64,000 bases of DNA from 34-65-8 sp964516135 (GTDB lineage: Bacteria > Pseudomonadota > Alphaproteobacteria > Sphingomonadales > Sphingomonadaceae). Where the stretch lies: positions 1 through 64,000 of the forward strand of contig CAZEWN010000019.1 of the NCBI GenBank assembly GCA_964516135.1, given 5' to 3'. Shown here piece after piece: positions 27,564 to 36,751 of this stretch; position 1 is the first letter of the stretch; each line of letters starts with the position of its first letter. The translations under genes and the position numbers were made by a program. The notes under the pieces were generated by a model. That model was not told the DNA's origin. It did no database searches and worked only from the letters and a program-made list of their open reading frames with translations.

Positions 27564-29021
27564 ATGGCCACCGCACCCGTATTGAACCAGACCACCAATG
27601 GCACGATCAGCCAGGTCATCGGCGCCGTCGTCGACGTGCAGTTCGCCGGCGAGCTGCCCGCGATCCTGACCGCGCTGGAAACAAAGAACGGCGACAACAC
27701 GCTAGTCCTCGAAGTGGCGCAGCACCTGGGCGAGAACACCGTTCGCACCATTGCGATGGACGCGACAGAGGGCCTGACCCGCGGGCAAGACGTGGTCAAC
27801 ACGGGCGCGCAGATCTCGGTGCCGGTCGGCCCCAAGACGCTGGGCCGGATCATGAACGTGATCGGCCAGCCGATTGACGAGCGCGGCCCCATCGGCGCCG
27901 CCCAGACCGCCCCGATCCATGCAGAAGCACCGGCCTTCATCGACCAGTCGACCGAAGCCGCGATCCTCGTGACCGGGATCAAGGTCATCGACCTGCTCGC
28001 CCCTTATGCACGCGGCGGCAAGATCGGCCTGTTCGGCGGCGCGGGCGTGGGCAAGACAGTGCTGATCCAGGAACTGATCAACAACATCGCCAAGGGCCAC
28101 GGCGGCGTGTCGGTGTTCGCGGGCGTGGGTGAACGCACCCGCGAAGGCAACGACCTCTACCACGAATTCCTCGACGCGGGCGTTATCGCCAAGGACGCCG
28201 ATGGCAATGCGACCAGCGAAGGTTCGAAGGTGGCCCTCGTGTTCGGTCAGATGAACGAGCCCCCGGGTGCGCGCGCTCGCGTTGCTCTGTCGGGCCTTAC
28301 GATGGCCGAATACTTCCGCGACCAGGAAGGGCAGGACGTTCTCTTCTTCGTCGACAACATCTTCCGCTTTACCCAGGCGGGTTCGGAAGTGTCGGCACTG
28401 CTCGGCCGTATTCCCTCGGCGGTGGGCTACCAGCCCACGCTGTCGACCGACATGGGCAACCTCCAGGAACGCATCACCTCGACCACCAAGGGCTCGATCA
28501 CCTCGGTCCAGGCGATCTACGTGCCCGCGGACGACCTTACCGACCCGGCGCCTGCAACCTCGTTCGCGCACTTGGACGCGACCACCACGCTGAGCCGTGC
28601 GATTTCGGAGCTGGGTATCTACCCGGCGGTCGATCCGCTCGATTCGACCAGTCGCGTGCTCGAACCGCGCGTCGTCGGCCAGGAGCATTACGAAACCGCC
28701 CGCCGCGTCCAGGAGACGCTGCAGAAGTACAAGTCGCTTCAGGACATCATCGCCATTCTCGGGATGGACGAACTGTCGGAAGAGGACAAGCTGACCGTTG
28801 CCCGCGCGCGCAAGATCCAGCGCTTCCTTTCGCAGCCGTTCCACGTCGCCGAGGTGTTCACCAACATCCCGGGCAAGTTCGTGCAGCTCGAGGATACCGT
28901 CCGCTCGTTCAAGGCGGTGGTCGATGGCGAATACGACCACCTGCCCGAGGCAGCCTTCTACATGGTCGGCGGCATCGAGGACGCGGTCGCCAAGGCCAAG
29001 AAGCTGGCCGAGGACGCCTGA
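27564..29021 (+). CDS. atpD: F1 ATP synthase beta subunit
   Basis: 485 aa. It has the catalytic P-loop GGAGVGKTVLIQEL, the Glu in GVGERTREGNDLY, the Walker B region DVLFFVDNIFRF and SALLGRIPSAVGYQPTLSTD, followed by the DELSEEDK-containing C-terminal helix domain that moves in catalysis. Standard length. It is followed by atpC after 3 bases. Confidence 0.99.
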   Translation: MATAPVLNQTTNGTISQVIGAVVDVQFAGELPAILTALETKNGDNTLVLEVAQHLGENTVRTIAMDATEGLTRGQDVVNTGAQISVPVGPKTLGRIMNVIGQPIDERGPIGAAQTAPIHAEAPAFIDQSTEAAILVTGIKVIDLLAPYARGGKIGLFGGAGVGKTVLIQELINNIAKGHGGVSVFAGVGERTREGNDLYHEFLDAGVIAKDADGNATSEGSKVALVFGQMNEPPGARARVALSGLTMAEYFRDQEGQDVLFFVDNIFRFTQAGSEVSALLGRIPSAVGYQPTLSTDMGNLQERITSTTKGSITSVQAIYVPADDLTDPAPATSFAHLDATTTLSRAISELGIYPAVDPLDSTSRVLEPRVVGQEHYETARRVQETLQKYKSLQDIIAILGMDELSEEDKLTVARARKIQRFLSQPFHVAEVFTNIPGKFVQLEDTVRSFKAVVDGEYDHLPEAAFYMVGGIEDAVAKAKKLAEDA

Positions 29022-29024
29022 CCC

Positions 29025-29282
29025 ATGGCACTGCATTTCGAACTCGTCACACCGGCCAAGCTGGTCCGCAGCGAGGAAGTCCACATGGTGGTCGTCCCCG
29101 GCACGGAGGGCGAGTTCGGCGTGCTCGAGGGCCACGCGCCCTTCATGTCCACCATCCGAGACGGCGCGGTGCAAGTTTACCGGACCGAGAATGGCCAACC
29201 TGAAACGATCGAAGTCAGGGGTGGCTTTGCCGAGGTAAGTGAGAAGGGCCTCACCGTGCTCGCCGAACACGTCGAGGGCTGA
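29025..29282 (+). CDS. atpC: F1 ATP synthase epsilon subunit, short form
   Basis: 85 aa covering only the N-terminal beta-sandwich domain (LHFELVTPAKLVRSEEVHMV, EFGVLEGHAPFMSTIRDGAV, RGGFAEVSEKGLTVLAEHV). Common bacterial epsilon subunits are about 130-140 aa with two C-terminal helices that regulate ATP hydrolysis; those are missing here because the frame ends at TGA 29280. The strong terminator directly downstream shows this is the natural end, not a truncation by assembly. Alphaproteobacteria often use a separate zeta inhibitor instead. Confidence 0.93.
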   Translation: MALHFELVTPAKLVRSEEVHMVVVPGTEGEFGVLEGHAPFMSTIRDGAVQVYRTENGQPETIEVRGGFAEVSEKGLTVLAEHVEG

Positions 29283-29305
29283 CGTCTACGGGCAGGGAAA
29301 TCCGC

Positions 29306-29330
29306 GGGCGGCCTTCGGGCCGCCCTTTTC
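29306..29330 (+). terminator. Intrinsic terminator of the atp operon
   Basis: An 8-bp GC stem GGGCGGCC / GGCCGCCC closed by a TTCG tetraloop is followed by TTTTC. It lies 24 bases after the atpC stop. Confidence 0.93.
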
Positions 29331-29447
29331 ATATCAGCGGCCTTCACATCGACCAAGCGCGTTCGCCTGTCGGCAAAGGGGGTTGCACCGCGCCGCCGAC
29401 GCCGCAAGAGTGTGTACTACCATACTTGGGACAGGGACGCCCTCTAC

Positions 29448-31601
29448 ATGCCAACCATTTCACGCCGCGCGCTCGCGGCATCGCTCGCCTTGATCGCGTT
29501 TCCGGCCGTGCCCGCAACCGCGCAGCAGACAGGAGCAACCGTGCCCTTCACACCCGTCGCCACCGAGGACGAACACGCCGCCGACCCCTTCATCTGGCTA
29601 GAGGATGCCTATGGCGAGGAGGCGCTTGCCTGGGTCCGGGCCGAGAATGCAAAAACGCTCGCTGCCCTCGCTTCGGACCCCCGGTTTGAGGAATTGAAAG
29701 CCGAATCGCTGGCCATCTTCGATGCGACCGACCGCATCCCGGTCGTCAGTTTTACTCACTATGGATTGGTGAATTTCTGGCAGGACGCGCGCAACCCGAA
29801 AGGATTGCTGCGACGCACGACGCTGGAAAGCTATCGCACCGACACGCCCGAGTGGGAAACGATCCTCGATATCGACGCGCTGGCCAATGCCGAGGGCAAG
29901 GAATGGGTCTACGCCGGGTTTCAGTGCCTGCCGCCCAACGGCACCCGCTGCCTGGTCTCGCTGTCCGATGGCGGCAAGGATGCGACCACGATCCGCGAGT
30001 TCGATCTTGCCACCATGAGCTTCGTCGAGGGCGGGTTCGAACTGGCCGAGAGCCAGGGCGGCGCGAGCTGGCTTGATGAAAACACGCTGATCGTCGGGCG
30101 TGATTTCGGCGGCGGAACGGTGACCGAAAGCTTCTATCCCTTCACCGCGCGCGAATGGAAGCGCGGCACCCCGATTTCGGATGCGCCGGAAATCTTCCGC
30201 GGCGAAGCGACCGACGTGTCCTCGGGCGTGTATCTGCTGCGCGATGCCGCCAGCACGATCCATGCCCGCATAGCCTATCGTGGGCTGTCGTTCCACGAGC
30301 AGGCCTACTACGTCTGGCATGACGATGACTGGCTGGAACTCGACCTGCCGAAGAAGGCCGCGCCTTATGGCATCGTCGATGGGCAGATGCTGTTCAGTAC
30401 CGATGTTGACTGGACGACGGGTGGGCAGACCTTCCCGGCGGATTCGCTGGTTGCGGTTGACCTGGAAGCGTGGAAAGCCAATCCCAATGGCGCACCTAAA
30501 ACGCTGGTCTGGGCGCCGGGCGATCGCCAGACGAAGCAGGGTGGCGCGATCACTGCGAGCAGCCTCTACGTCAACCTGCTCGACAATGTTCGCGGCAAGG
30601 TGCTGAAATTCGATTATGCCGACGGCCAGTGGACCTCGGCCGAGGTTGACCTGCCCGAGAACGCGACCGTGGGCGTCGCCGCATCGTCGAACCAGACCGA
30701 CGAGATCATGTTCTCTTTCACCGACTTCCTCAATCCGTCGATGGTCTATTACTCCGCCGACGGCACGAACCCACAGGTGATCAAGACTAGCCCGCCGCGT
30801 TTCGATGCGGCCGGGGCGGAAGTCGAGCAGTTCGAAGCGACCAGCGCGGACGGCACCCAAATTCCCTACTTCGTGGTCAAGCCGAAGGGTATGAAGATGG
30901 ACGGCAGTACCGCCACGCTGATGACTGGCTATGGCGGCTTCCAGGTTCCGCGGCTGCCCGGCTACCTCGGTTCGACCGGCAAGCTGTGGCTGGAAAACGG
31001 CGGCGCCTACGTGCTCGCCAACATGCGCGGCGGCGGCGAATTCGGCCCCGAATGGCACCAGACCGCGATCCGCGAAAACAAGCAGCGCACCTGGGACGAT
31101 TTCATCGCGGTGGGTGACGATCTGGTGAAGCGCGGCCTTACCAGCCCGCAGCATCTGGGCATCATGGGCGGCAGCCAGGGCGGGCTGCTGGTGGGCACGG
31201 CATTCACGCAGCGCCCCGACCTTTTCAACGCGGCAGTGGTGCAGATCCCGCTGTTCGACATGCTGCGTTACCATGTGATCGGGCGGGGCGCATCGTGGAT
31301 CGGCGAATACGGCGATCCACGCATTCCCGAACAGCGCGCCTGGATCGAGCCGTACTCACCCTACCAGAAGCTCATGCCTGGCAAGACCTTCCCCAAGATC
31401 ATGTACGTCACCTCGACGGCCGACGACCGCACGCATCCGTCACACGGGCGCAAGGCGGCGGCGCGGATGGCGGCCAATGGCCAGCCCTACCTCTACTACG
31501 AGGACATAACCGGCGGCCATTCGGGCGGGGTCGACAACGAGCAGCGTGCGCGTTTGCAGGCGCTGCAATATGTCTACCTGATGCAGCAATTGATGGACTG
31601 A
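29448..31601 (+). CDS. Prolyl oligopeptidase family serine peptidase (S9A)
   Basis: 717 aa from ATG 29448, with a signal peptide (SRRALAASLALIAFPAVPATA) for export. The N-terminal beta-propeller (about residues 60-420) precedes the alpha/beta hydrolase domain with the nucleophile Ser in MGGSQGGLLVG, Asp in STADDRTHPSHG and His in TGGHSGGVDN. It would cut peptides after Pro or process small peptides in the periplasm. Typical length (about 700 aa). It is a single gene after the atp terminator, with convergent neighbours downstream. Confidence 0.93.
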   Translation: MPTISRRALAASLALIAFPAVPATAQQTGATVPFTPVATEDEHAADPFIWLEDAYGEEALAWVRAENAKTLAALASDPRFEELKAESLAIFDATDRIPVVSFTHYGLVNFWQDARNPKGLLRRTTLESYRTDTPEWETILDIDALANAEGKEWVYAGFQCLPPNGTRCLVSLSDGGKDATTIREFDLATMSFVEGGFELAESQGGASWLDENTLIVGRDFGGGTVTESFYPFTAREWKRGTPISDAPEIFRGEATDVSSGVYLLRDAASTIHARIAYRGLSFHEQAYYVWHDDDWLELDLPKKAAPYGIVDGQMLFSTDVDWTTGGQTFPADSLVAVDLEAWKANPNGAPKTLVWAPGDRQTKQGGAITASSLYVNLLDNVRGKVLKFDYADGQWTSAEVDLPENATVGVAASSNQTDEIMFSFTDFLNPSMVYYSADGTNPQVIKTSPPRFDAAGAEVEQFEATSADGTQIPYFVVKPKGMKMDGSTATLMTGYGGFQVPRLPGYLGSTGKLWLENGGAYVLANMRGGGEFGPEWHQTAIRENKQRTWDDFIAVGDDLVKRGLTSPQHLGIMGGSQGGLLVGTAFTQRPDLFNAAVVQIPLFDMLRYHVIGRGASWIGEYGDPRIPEQRAWIEPYSPYQKLMPGKTFPKIMYVTSTADDRTHPSHGRKAAARMAANGQPYLYYEDITGGHSGGVDNEQRARLQALQYVYLMQQLMD

Positions 31602-31622
31602 GCTGTGTGTGGTCGGGCTGGT

Positions 31623-31940
31623 TCAGCCCAGCCCGACCGCGCACAGCCCGGCGGAACTGGCGGTGACGGTGATGACCTCCGCATCGCCCACCCGGCGGAC
31701 CCGTTCGACATATTGCGCCAGCGTTACCGGGCGTTCGCGCTCGCCCGCGCGGGCCTTGAGGCCTTCCAGCTTGCGAAGTTGATCAATGGTGAGCCGGTCG
31801 ACCATACGCTCGGCCATGCAATCGGCGTTGCGGTCGGACAGGCCCGCCTCCGACAGGGCGGAGCGGACGCGGCTTTCCGCGATCGCCTCGACGCATCCCG
31901 ATAGCGCCAGCGCCGTGGCGAGGATGAGGGCGGCGCGCAT
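31623..31940 (-). CDS. Small lipoprotein, hypothetical
   Basis: 105 aa. Signal peptide and lipobox (MRAALILATALALSGC), then a helical, charged body with CMAERMVDRLTIDQLRKLEGL. Its ATG touches the TGA of pntB (base 31940 shared), so it appears to be the last gene of the transhydrogenase operon. I do not recognise a family; a role in the envelope is implied only by the signal. Confidence 0.8.
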   Translation of the reverse strand: MRAALILATALALSGCVEAIAESRVRSALSEAGLSDRNADCMAERMVDRLTIDQLRKLEGLKARAGERERPVTLAQYVERVRRVGDAEVITVTASSAGLCAVGLG

Positions 31941-33475
31941 CAGTGGCCGAGATTCTTCACGATATCCTCGACCATCTTCTTCGCATCGGCGAGCAGCATC
32001 ATGGTCTGGTCCATGTAGAACACGTCGTTGTCGACGCCCGCATAGCCCACCCCGCCCATGCTGCGCTTGATGAAGAACACCTGCTTGGCCTTGTCCACGT
32101 CGAACACCGGCATGCCGTAGATCGGCGATGACTTGTCGGTCTTGGCCGAGGGGTTCACCACGTCGTTCGCGCCGATGATGAAAGCGACGTCGGCCTGGGC
32201 GAACTCGCTGTTGATGTCCTCGAGTTCGAACACCTCGTCATAAGGCACGTTGGCTTCCGCCAGCAGCACGTTCATGTGCCCCGGCATCCGCCCGGCAACG
32301 GGGTGGATGGCGTACTTCACCTCGACGCCCTTTTCCTTGAGCATGTCGCCCATCTCGCGCAGCGCGTGCTGCGCCTGGGCGACCGCCATGCCGTAGCCGG
32401 GGATGATGATGACCTTCTCCGCCTGTTCGAGCATGTAGGCGGCATCCTCGGCGCTGCCCGACTTGTAGGGGCGCTGCTCACCCCCGCCGCTGGCGCCCAC
32501 GCTCGCATCCGCGCCGAACCCGCCCGCGATCACGCTGATGAAGCTGCGGTTCATCGCCCGGCACATGATGTAGCTGAGGATCGCGCCCGATGCGCCGACC
32601 AGCGCGCCGGTCACGATCATCGCGGTATTGCCCAGCGTGAACCCCATCGCTGCCGCCGCCCAGCCCGAATAGCTGTTGAGCATCGAGACGACGACAGGCA
32701 TGTCCGCCCCGCCGATCGGGATGATCAGCAGGAACCCGATCACGAAGGCCGCGACCACGATGGCCCAGAACAGCCACCCCTCGCCCGCCCCGGCATCGGG
32801 CGCGATGGCATAGGCAGCCGTGCCCGCGACGATCGCGGCGAGCGTGCCGAGGTTAATAACGTGGCGCCCGGGCAGCATGATCGGCGCGCCGCTCATGTTC
32901 CCATTGAGCTTGGCGAACGCGATGACCGAACCGCTGAACGTGATCGCCCCGATCGCCGCGCCAAGCGCCATCTCGACCCGGCTGACGGCAAGGATATTGC
33001 CCGCCGCATCGAGCAGGTCGAACGCGCCCGGATTAAGGAACGCCGCCACCGCGACCAGCACCGCGGCCAGACCGACGAGGCTGTGGAACGCCGCGACGAG
33101 CTGCGGCATCGCGGTCATGGCGATGCGGCGGGCGATGATCCAGCCCACGCCGCCGCCGACGGCGATCGCGGCGAGGATTTGGAGCAGGGTCGTGTAATCT
33201 AGAGTGGTTCGGTCGTAATAAGGCATAACCGGATCACCGGGATTTAGTTCGATCACCGGCACATGCGTCACCAGCGTCGTCACCACCGCGATCGCCATCC
33301 CGATCATGCCGTAGCGATTGCCCGCACGGCTGGTCGCCGGGCTCGACAGACCGCGCAGCGCGAGGATGAAGAGCACGCCCGCCGCGAGATAGGCCAGCGC
33401 CACCCACGGGCTCACCGCATGCGCCGCGTCGGCGGCGACCGAGAGGTCGGTCGTCTGCATCGGCGCAAGGCTCAT
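31940..33475 (-). CDS. pntB: NAD(P) transhydrogenase beta subunit
   Basis: 511 aa from ATG 33473-33475. About nine membrane segments in the first 280 residues (ALAYLAAGVLFILAL, ..VAAFHSLVGLAAVLVAVAAF, ..FSGSVIAFAKLNGNMSGAP), then the soluble NADP(H)-binding domain dIII with VIIIPGYGMAVAQAQHAL, HPVAGRMPGHMNVLLAEA and FIIGANDVVNPSA. With PntAA/PntAB it couples hydride transfer from NADH to NADP+ to proton movement. The start overlaps the pntAB stop by four bases. Confidence 0.97.
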   Translation of the reverse strand: MSLAPMQTTDLSVAADAAHAVSPWVALAYLAAGVLFILALRGLSSPATSRAGNRYGMIGMAIAVVTTLVTHVPVIELNPGDPVMPYYDRTTLDYTTLLQILAAIAVGGGVGWIIARRIAMTAMPQLVAAFHSLVGLAAVLVAVAAFLNPGAFDLLDAAGNILAVSRVEMALGAAIGAITFSGSVIAFAKLNGNMSGAPIMLPGRHVINLGTLAAIVAGTAAYAIAPDAGAGEGWLFWAIVVAAFVIGFLLIIPIGGADMPVVVSMLNSYSGWAAAAMGFTLGNTAMIVTGALVGASGAILSYIMCRAMNRSFISVIAGGFGADASVGASGGGEQRPYKSGSAEDAAYMLEQAEKVIIIPGYGMAVAQAQHALREMGDMLKEKGVEVKYAIHPVAGRMPGHMNVLLAEANVPYDEVFELEDINSEFAQADVAFIIGANDVVNPSAKTDKSSPIYGMPVFDVDKAKQVFFIKRSMGGVGYAGVDNDVFYMDQTMMLLADAKKMVEDIVKNLGH

Positions 33476-33780
33476 GCCTTCTTCTCCGGAGCCGGAGCAG
33501 GCTTGTCCTTCTTCTTGTACATCGCGAGCATCCGCGCGGTCACCGCGAAGCCGCCGAAGATGTTCACGCTCGCCAGCGCCACCGCCAGCAGCCCGAGCCA
33601 CTTCGCGCTCGGGCTACCCGCCGCCGCGCTCGCGATCAGCGCGCCGACCACGATCACCGAGGAAATCGCATTGGTCACCGCCATCAGGGGCGTGTGCAGC
33701 GCCGGGGTGACCGACCAGACGACGTAGTAGCCCACGAAACAGGCCAGCACGAATATCGACAGGATCGAGATGAAGTCCAT
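33472..33780 (-). CDS. pntAB: NAD(P) transhydrogenase alpha subunit part 2 (membrane part)
   Basis: 102 aa from ATG 33778-33780. It has about three membrane helices (ISILSIFVLACFVGYYVVWS, TNAISSVIVVGALIASAAA, WLGLLAVALASVNIFGGFAV) and a Lys/Pro-rich tail. In alphaproteobacteria the alpha subunit is split into a soluble and a membrane protein; this is the membrane part. It overlaps pntB by 4 bases, and lies 123 bases after pntAA. Confidence 0.94.
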   Translation of the reverse strand: MDFISILSIFVLACFVGYYVVWSVTPALHTPLMAVTNAISSVIVVGALIASAAAGSPSAKWLGLLAVALASVNIFGGFAVTARMLAMYKKKDKPAPAPEKKA

Positions 33781-33903
33781 CGTTCTAGCCCCGAATGGTC
33801 CCAAAGGTCGCGGTGCCCATGGCACTCTTCCTGCCGACACGATCCGAGCATCGGATCGGCGTGTCGAACCCGATCTGGCAAACGGGGGTCGTGTAGGAAA
33901 GCT

Positions 33904-35025
33904 TCAAGTTTTCAGCCTCTCGCTCACCACCGCCCCGCCCTGCGTCAGGCGAACGGCGTCGCCGATCTCCTCGTCCAGCACGGGCCGCCCCGCTTCCTTG
34001 TCCCAGAAGGCCGAGAGGAAGTTGTAGAGGTTGCGCGCGTAGAGCGCCGAGGCATCGGCGGCGAGGTGCGTGGGGGTGTTGGCGTAGCCGATGATCTTGA
34101 CGCCGTGCTTCTCGACTATCTGGTCCGCAACCGAACCTTCCACATTCCCGCCTTGAGCTACAGCGAGGTCGAAGATCACGCTGCCTGGCTTCATGCTAGC
34201 AATCTGCGCGTCGCTGATCAGGCGCGGCGCATCACGGCCCGGGATCAAGGCCGTCGTGATGACAATGTCCTGCTTCGCGATATGCCCCGACACCAGTTCC
34301 GCCTGAGCGCGCTGGTATTCCTCGCTCATTTCGGTGGCATATCCGCCCGCGCCCTCGCCCTCGATCCCGGCGACGTTTTCGACGAACACGGGCTTTGCGC
34401 CCAATGACCGGATCTGTTCCTGCGTGGCCGAGCGCACGTCGGTGGCGGAAACCTGCGCGCCCAATCGCTTGGCAGTCGCGATCGCCTGGAGGCCCGCGAC
34501 GCCCACGCCCATCACGAATACGCGCGCGGCCTGCACCGTGCCTGCCGCGGTCATCATCATCGGGAAGGCGCGCCCGTAAGTGTCGGCGGCGTGGATCACC
34601 GCCTTGTACCCGGCAAGGTTCGACTGGCTGGACAGCACGTCCATGCTTTGCGCGCGCGTGATGCGCGGCATCAGTTCCATTGCGAGCGCTTCGAACCCGG
34701 CGCTTGCATAAGCATCGACCCGCGCACACTCACGAAACGGATCGAATGTCGCCACGACCCATGCGCCCGGATTTGCGCCCGCCAGCAACGCGGGATCGGG
34801 CGCTTGCACGGCCAGCACGATGTCCGCCGCCTTCACCACCGCTACAGTCGCGCCGACTTCCGCGCCCGCCTCGCGATAGGCCTCGTCGGTGATGGAGGCA
34901 CCCGCGCCTGCCCCTGCCTCGACCGCGACCACGGCGCCAAGCGCGATAAACTTCTTCACCGTTTCGGGTGAAGCCGCGACGCGCGCTTCCCCCGAAGCAC
35001 GTTCCGTCAGAACGGCGATGCGCAA
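33904..35025 (-). CDS. pntAA: NAD(P) transhydrogenase alpha subunit part 1 (NAD-binding)
   Basis: 373 aa if started at TTG 35023-35025, giving the expected family beginning (RIAVLTERASGEARVAASPE). A longer open frame to 35097 would run over the preceding small gene. It contains QSNLAGYKAVIHAADTYGR and the dinucleotide fold VFVMGVGVAGLQAIATAKRLG, then IVITTALIPGRDAP. It binds NAD(H) in the soluble domain dI. TTG choice is from homology; no ATG lies nearby. Confidence 0.93.
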   Translation of the reverse strand: MRIAVLTERASGEARVAASPETVKKFIALGAVVAVEAGAGAGASITDEAYREAGAEVGATVAVVKAADIVLAVQAPDPALLAGANPGAWVVATFDPFRECARVDAYASAGFEALAMELMPRITRAQSMDVLSSQSNLAGYKAVIHAADTYGRAFPMMMTAAGTVQAARVFVMGVGVAGLQAIATAKRLGAQVSATDVRSATQEQIRSLGAKPVFVENVAGIEGEGAGGYATEMSEEYQRAQAELVSGHIAKQDIVITTALIPGRDAPRLISDAQIASMKPGSVIFDLAVAQGGNVEGSVADQIVEKHGVKIIGYANTPTHLAADASALYARNLYNFLSAFWDKEAGRPVLDEEIGDAVRLTQGGAVVSERLKT

Positions 35026-35036
35026 GCGCGAGGGCC

Positions 35037-35162
35037 TCAGGGCGCGATCAGGATTACGACGAGCAGCGCGACCAGTGCGATCACCGGCACTGACCACTTG
35101 AGAAGGCTGATAAATCCGCCGTAGGTCTTTTCCGCCGCCTTCATGTCGTTTGCCGAAGCCAT
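35037..35162 (-). CDS. aa3-type cytochrome oxidase subunit IV-like peptide (41 aa)
   Basis: MASANDMKAAEKTYGGFISL then LKWSVPVIALVALLVVILIAP. It has a single membrane helix at the C-terminus preceded by the AEKTYGGFISLLKW signature of the bacterial COX4-like family (aa3-type oxidase subunit IV). It stops 11 bases before pntAA, so it heads the transhydrogenase operon, a place where I recall such peptides in alphaproteobacteria. Whether it works with an oxidase or the transhydrogenase is unknown. Confidence 0.85.
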   Translation of the reverse strand: MASANDMKAAEKTYGGFISLLKWSVPVIALVALLVVILIAP

Positions 35163-35314
35163 GTCAGTTCCCTGTCGTTCGATACCGCGTCGGTCTATCG
35201 CGCGAATGGCGCCGCATCAACCCCGCGGCGCAACCCGTCGTCAGCCTTAATCTCGCCTTTACCCAATCCGGTTAGAGCCCGGAGTTGTGCCACGACGGGA
35301 CGGTTTGGGGAATT

Positions 35315-36733
35315 ATGGCTACCGACGATTCGCGCCTCCTGATGCTGATCGATGATGAACCGGCGCAGAGCCGGCTCATCAGCGTGCTCGCCGCACGCGA
35401 GGGCTGGCGCACGCTGGTCGTCAAGGATGCGGAGACCGCCATCGCCACGCTGGGCACGCGCCAGGGAATGCAGCTGTCCGCCATCATCCTCGACCAGTGG
35501 GTGCCGGGCGATGACGCCTGCGAACTGATCTGCGAGCTCAAGGCGCGCCGCCCTGCCCTGCCCATCCTGATGCTCACCACCAGCTCCAGCCCGACCCTGG
35601 CGGTCGAGGCGATGCGCGCGGGTGCGACTGATTACCTGGTTAAACCCGTCGCGCCGGACCGACTGATGCAGGCGCTCCGCAGCGCAACCAAGCTCGAAGC
35701 GCCGCGCGATGAATTGCAGCCGCTGGCGGAGAAAATTCACGCGACGCTCGATTTTGACGCCATGATCGGCAACGCCCCTGCGTTTCGCACCGCGCTCGCC
35801 AAGGCAGCCAAGGCGGCGCGCGGGCACGGGCATGTACTGATCGAGGGCGAAAGCGGCACCGGCAAGGACATGCTGATGCGCGCGATGCACGCCGCAAGTC
35901 CGCGGGCCAAGGCGCCGGTGCGGTTCGTCAACGTGCGCGGGGTGCCCGCCAATTCGATCGAATCGATCCTGTTCGGGCACGAGCCCGGCGCCTTCCCCGG
36001 CGCGTTCGATCGCCATATCGGCGCCTTGCAGCATTGCGATGGCGGCACGCTGGTGCTCGACGAGATCGACCGGCTGAGCGAATCGCTTCAGGTCAAGCTG
36101 GCCGAAGCGTTGACCACCGGCGTGGTGCGACCGATAGGGGCCAAGCACGGCTATAAGGTCGATGTCCGCGTGCTCAGTGCCAGCAACCTGCCGCTGAAGG
36201 ATCTCAACGAGGCTGGTTTCTTCCACCCCGACCTGCTGACCGCGATCGCGCCGACACGGATTGCCGTGCCCCCGCTGCGCGAGCGGCAGGGCGATATCCC
36301 CGCGCTCGCGCGCCATTTCCTGTCGCGCATCGCCGACCAGCCGGGCCTCCGCTCGCTGTCGATTTCCGACGGCGCGCTGGGACTGCTCGCTGCCTACGAC
36401 TGGCCCGGCAACGTGCGCCAGCTTCAGGCCGTGCTGTTCCGTGCCGCGGTGTTCTGCGAAGGCGAGGCGCTCACCGCCGACAGCTTCCCCCAGCTGTCCG
36501 AGCTGATCGGCGAGTGCGACGATACGCCCGGCCCGATGCAGGAAGGTGTCGGCGTGATGCTCTACACGGCCGACGGCAACCTGCGCCCGCTGGAGGAGAT
36601 CGAAGCCGACGTCATCCGGCTCGCGATCGGCCACTACCGGGGGCGGATGACCGAGGTCGCGCGTCGGCTCGGCATCGGCCGGTCGACGCTCTATCGCAAG
36701 CTCTCCGATCTGGGCATCGACAACGCCGCCTAA
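35315..36733 (+). CDS. Sigma-54-type response regulator, Fis family, with degenerate AAA+ motifs
   Basis: 472 aa from ATG 35315. Receiver domain (about 8-125: acidic Asp13/Asp14, phospho-acceptor Asp60 in IILDQWVPG, Lys110), AAA+ domain (about 148-380; Walker A GESGTGKD at 178, Walker B GGTLVLDEIDR) and a C-terminal Fis-type HTH (TEVARRLGIGRSTLYRKLSD). The sigma-54 contact loop is GAFPGA (225-230) instead of GAFTGA. The segment that normally carries the Arg fingers (F-R-x-D-L-L-x-R-L) reads FHPDLLTAI, so both Arg residues appear lost. It may bind DNA without activating sigma-54. Adjacent to an SDR gene 18 bases downstream. Confidence 0.88.
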   Translation: MATDDSRLLMLIDDEPAQSRLISVLAAREGWRTLVVKDAETAIATLGTRQGMQLSAIILDQWVPGDDACELICELKARRPALPILMLTTSSSPTLAVEAMRAGATDYLVKPVAPDRLMQALRSATKLEAPRDELQPLAEKIHATLDFDAMIGNAPAFRTALAKAAKAARGHGHVLIEGESGTGKDMLMRAMHAASPRAKAPVRFVNVRGVPANSIESILFGHEPGAFPGAFDRHIGALQHCDGGTLVLDEIDRLSESLQVKLAEALTTGVVRPIGAKHGYKVDVRVLSASNLPLKDLNEAGFFHPDLLTAIAPTRIAVPPLRERQGDIPALARHFLSRIADQPGLRSLSISDGALGLLAAYDWPGNVRQLQAVLFRAAVFCEGEALTADSFPQLSELIGECDDTPGPMQEGVGVMLYTADGNLRPLEEIEADVIRLAIGHYRGRMTEVARRLGIGRSTLYRKLSDLGIDNAA

Positions 36734-36751
36734 GCGCCCTAGCGCACGGGC

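Noticed and set aside
35247..35261. TTAA-N7-TTTA upstream of the degenerate regulator as a CtrA site
   Set aside because: One base off in the second half and no supporting feature; too weak to claim.
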